NCBI GenBank assembly: GCA_051453625.1
Contig: JBOZIK010000001.1
Location: 156,046,537-156,079,747, forward strand
DNA from: Welwitschia mirabilis
Lineage: Eukaryota > Gnetophyta > Gnetopsida > Welwitschiales
Reading direction: 5' to 3'
DNA length: 33,211 nt
Shown: piece by piece, positions 31,997 to 33,211 of the stretch
How the letters are laid out: each line of letters opens with the position of its first letter
Numbering within the stretch: the stretch's first letter is position 1
Program-made: the position numbers and the translations under genes
The notes under the pieces: model-generated
What the model was told of the DNA's origin: nothing
The model's input: the letters and a program-made list of their open reading frames with translations, nothing else
Database searches by the model: none

Positions 31997-32003
<7 letters not shown>
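30959..32003. other. Upstream acyltransferase intron, nothing recognised
   Basis: I looked on the minus strand for the preceding exon (HX4D region, phase 0 donor) and did not find it. A T9/T8 pair lies near 31540-31570. Confidence 0.45.

Positions 32004-32028
<25 letters not shown>
32004..32028. repeat. T25 homopolymer run
   Basis: Twenty-five T in a row, preceded by further T-rich sequence from 31980. Read on the minus strand it is a poly(A) run directly downstream of the copia relic. Confidence 0.85.
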
Positions 32029-32129
32029 GAGATCTCGATCACCAAAATCCTGTGGAATTGTTTTCAGATCACCTAGACAAGGGAATCAATAAATGCAGAT
32101 GAGTTTTACCTCCTTTCACCCCCTCTTTA

Positions 32130-33085
32130 ACCCAACCAATAACCCAAACAGTTTTTTCACCTTTAATCCTGTCGTTGTTTCTACCCATGCTACAAACTTT
32201 CACAAAACACTTAAACACCATATCCTTAGATTTCAAAGGACAAACCTAAGCCTTACAACCATGATGATCAATAAATGATCCAAGGCTCTAAGGACCAACA
32301 AGCGAAGCAGGAGAAACAGTACTAATAACATCCAAATAGAACAGTTCTAACACATGGTTACATCAATGATATTCATCACACTAAACTTAATCCTATGTGA
32401 CTCTCCTACTTTGTAGTCCTTGCAAAAACCAAAAACAGTATAGAAACAGGAATATATGTCAAAGTTTGAAGAAGCTTTAATGTTGGTTGTCTAACACGCC
32501 CCATCCTACAATTCCAAAGATCTGAACCTTCTGCTACAGTAGGAACTTCATTGCATCCTTGAGCAGCAACTATATGCAAGATATACAAGGAGCCTTCACT
32601 AGTTCCAGTCAAAAGTGGCCTTTTTCTTGCAAAATTAACACTCAATGTTTCATCCACAAGAAGCTCCTCTTGCTTCTACTATGTCCATTTCCTTTCGTCT
32701 GTGACCATTCCTTACAAACAATAAAAACTACCAATAAAGTCTGTAGATTTAGTCTACTTCGCATCTAGCAACTTGGAAATGACAATGTTTAAGCTAAGAA
32801 ATTTGATATTGCTGTTAAAGTGATACAAACAATTTCCCATGAGACAAGTAATGAACTAAGAACTCCAGCCACTCTCAAGTTTTCTAGAAATGTCACATGC
32901 AAATTATCTAATACTGAAAATAGAATGTTTATATCATTCCAATGCACTTGTGATGAAGACCCTGCTTTCATTTTCATCTTGAAGATTCTATTTATAGTAT
33001 AGTACTAACTCATTCCAATGGGTGAGTGGTATCTCTCATCCAATGTCTTCCAAAAAGCATTTGCCCTTGTGATTCCTTTGTAGGT
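32130..33085 (-). pseudogene. Copia gag to integrase relic with internal deletions
   Basis: From the right, minus-strand ANAFWKTLDERYHSPIGMS and SVLDNLHVTF, then GVLSSLLVSWEIVCITL give gag. ISKLLDA and a decayed zinc knuckle follow. Then GSLYILHIVAAQGCNE and SDLWNCRMGRVRQPTLKLLQ give the GAG-pre-integrase block, where the usual LWHxRMGH is partly lost. KSKDMVFKCF, read in a different frame from VAWVETTTGLKV, marks the integrase core region. The protease segment is missing, so gag is joined to pol by a deletion. It ends leftwards near the T run. Confidence 0.68.
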
Positions 33086-33091
33086 CTAAAA

Positions 33092-33211
33092 TGTTGGAAG
33101 TGAAGCCAAATCTCTTGATGTTATTTATTCCTTTATAGTATGACTTTATATATTTTTATATAGTCCCTTTTCTTGTTGTAATATTAAAAAGAAAAAGGGA
33201 AGTTAAATGGG
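33092..33211 (+). repeat. Start of an LTR, GTGAAGCC family, running off the window
   Basis: TGTTGGAAGTGAAGCCAAAT matches the starts of the LTRs at 1887 and 19594. Orientation is opposite to the adjacent gag relic, so it belongs to another element. Confidence 0.5.

Noticed and set aside
1-33211. CRISPR arrays, bacterial operons, riboswitches or rRNA genes
   Set aside because: No regularly spaced repeat-spacer pattern, no bacterial gene organisation and no rRNA signature; the content is plant nuclear DNA.

Overview
The window looks like scaffold sequence from a seed plant with a large, repeat-rich genome. A gymnosperm (conifer-type) genome is the best guess: the DNA is AT-rich, one host gene is split by introns of about 6.3 kb and 18.1 kb, those introns are packed with old stop-ridden Ty1/copia retrotransposons, and the scaffold carries many N gaps. 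The species cannot be named from the sequence.

The only host gene I can support runs right to left on the minus strand. It encodes a membrane lysophospholipid acyltransferase of the EF-hand LPCAT/LPEAT2 type. Four consecutive exons are visible: 30958-30795 (FPEGTTTNG and PVVIRYP motifs), 30711-30648, 24350-24282 and 6143-6012 (or 6143-6048). All junctions have GT-AG borders and matching reading phase. The 5' exons (HX4D motif) and any EF-hand exons lie outside the window or were not found.

The rest is mobile DNA. At 1-2645 a plus-strand copia 3' end and LTR is interrupted by a short non-autonomous LTR element (597-2159) with a perfect AATAG target duplication. At 2880-4601 lies a minus-strand copia gag with primer-binding site and LTR. 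At 6485-12979 lies a structurally whole but dead minus-strand copia (both LTRs, PBS, PPT, gag, protease, integrase, RT, RNase H), itself broken by a 456-bp hAT-like MITE (7482-7937). At 13406-16750 lie an LTR fragment and a minus-strand gag/protease relic split by a larger hAT-like element. A second copy of that element is at 18527-19556. An 18-bp minisatellite (17518-17639), several LTR fragments and a tRNA-derived SINE (21227-21490) follow. The right end (32004-33211) holds a gag/integrase relic next to a 25-base T run, then the start of another LTR.

The most striking object is a short non-autonomous LTR element of TRIM type at 22251-23677. Its 345-bp LTR contains a copy of initiator tRNA-Met in sense orientation, placed at the centre of three nested inverted repeats. 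This recalls Cassandra elements, whose LTRs carry 5S rRNA, but here the captured pol III gene is a tRNA. I do not know of an exact published match, so it is the main candidate for something new.
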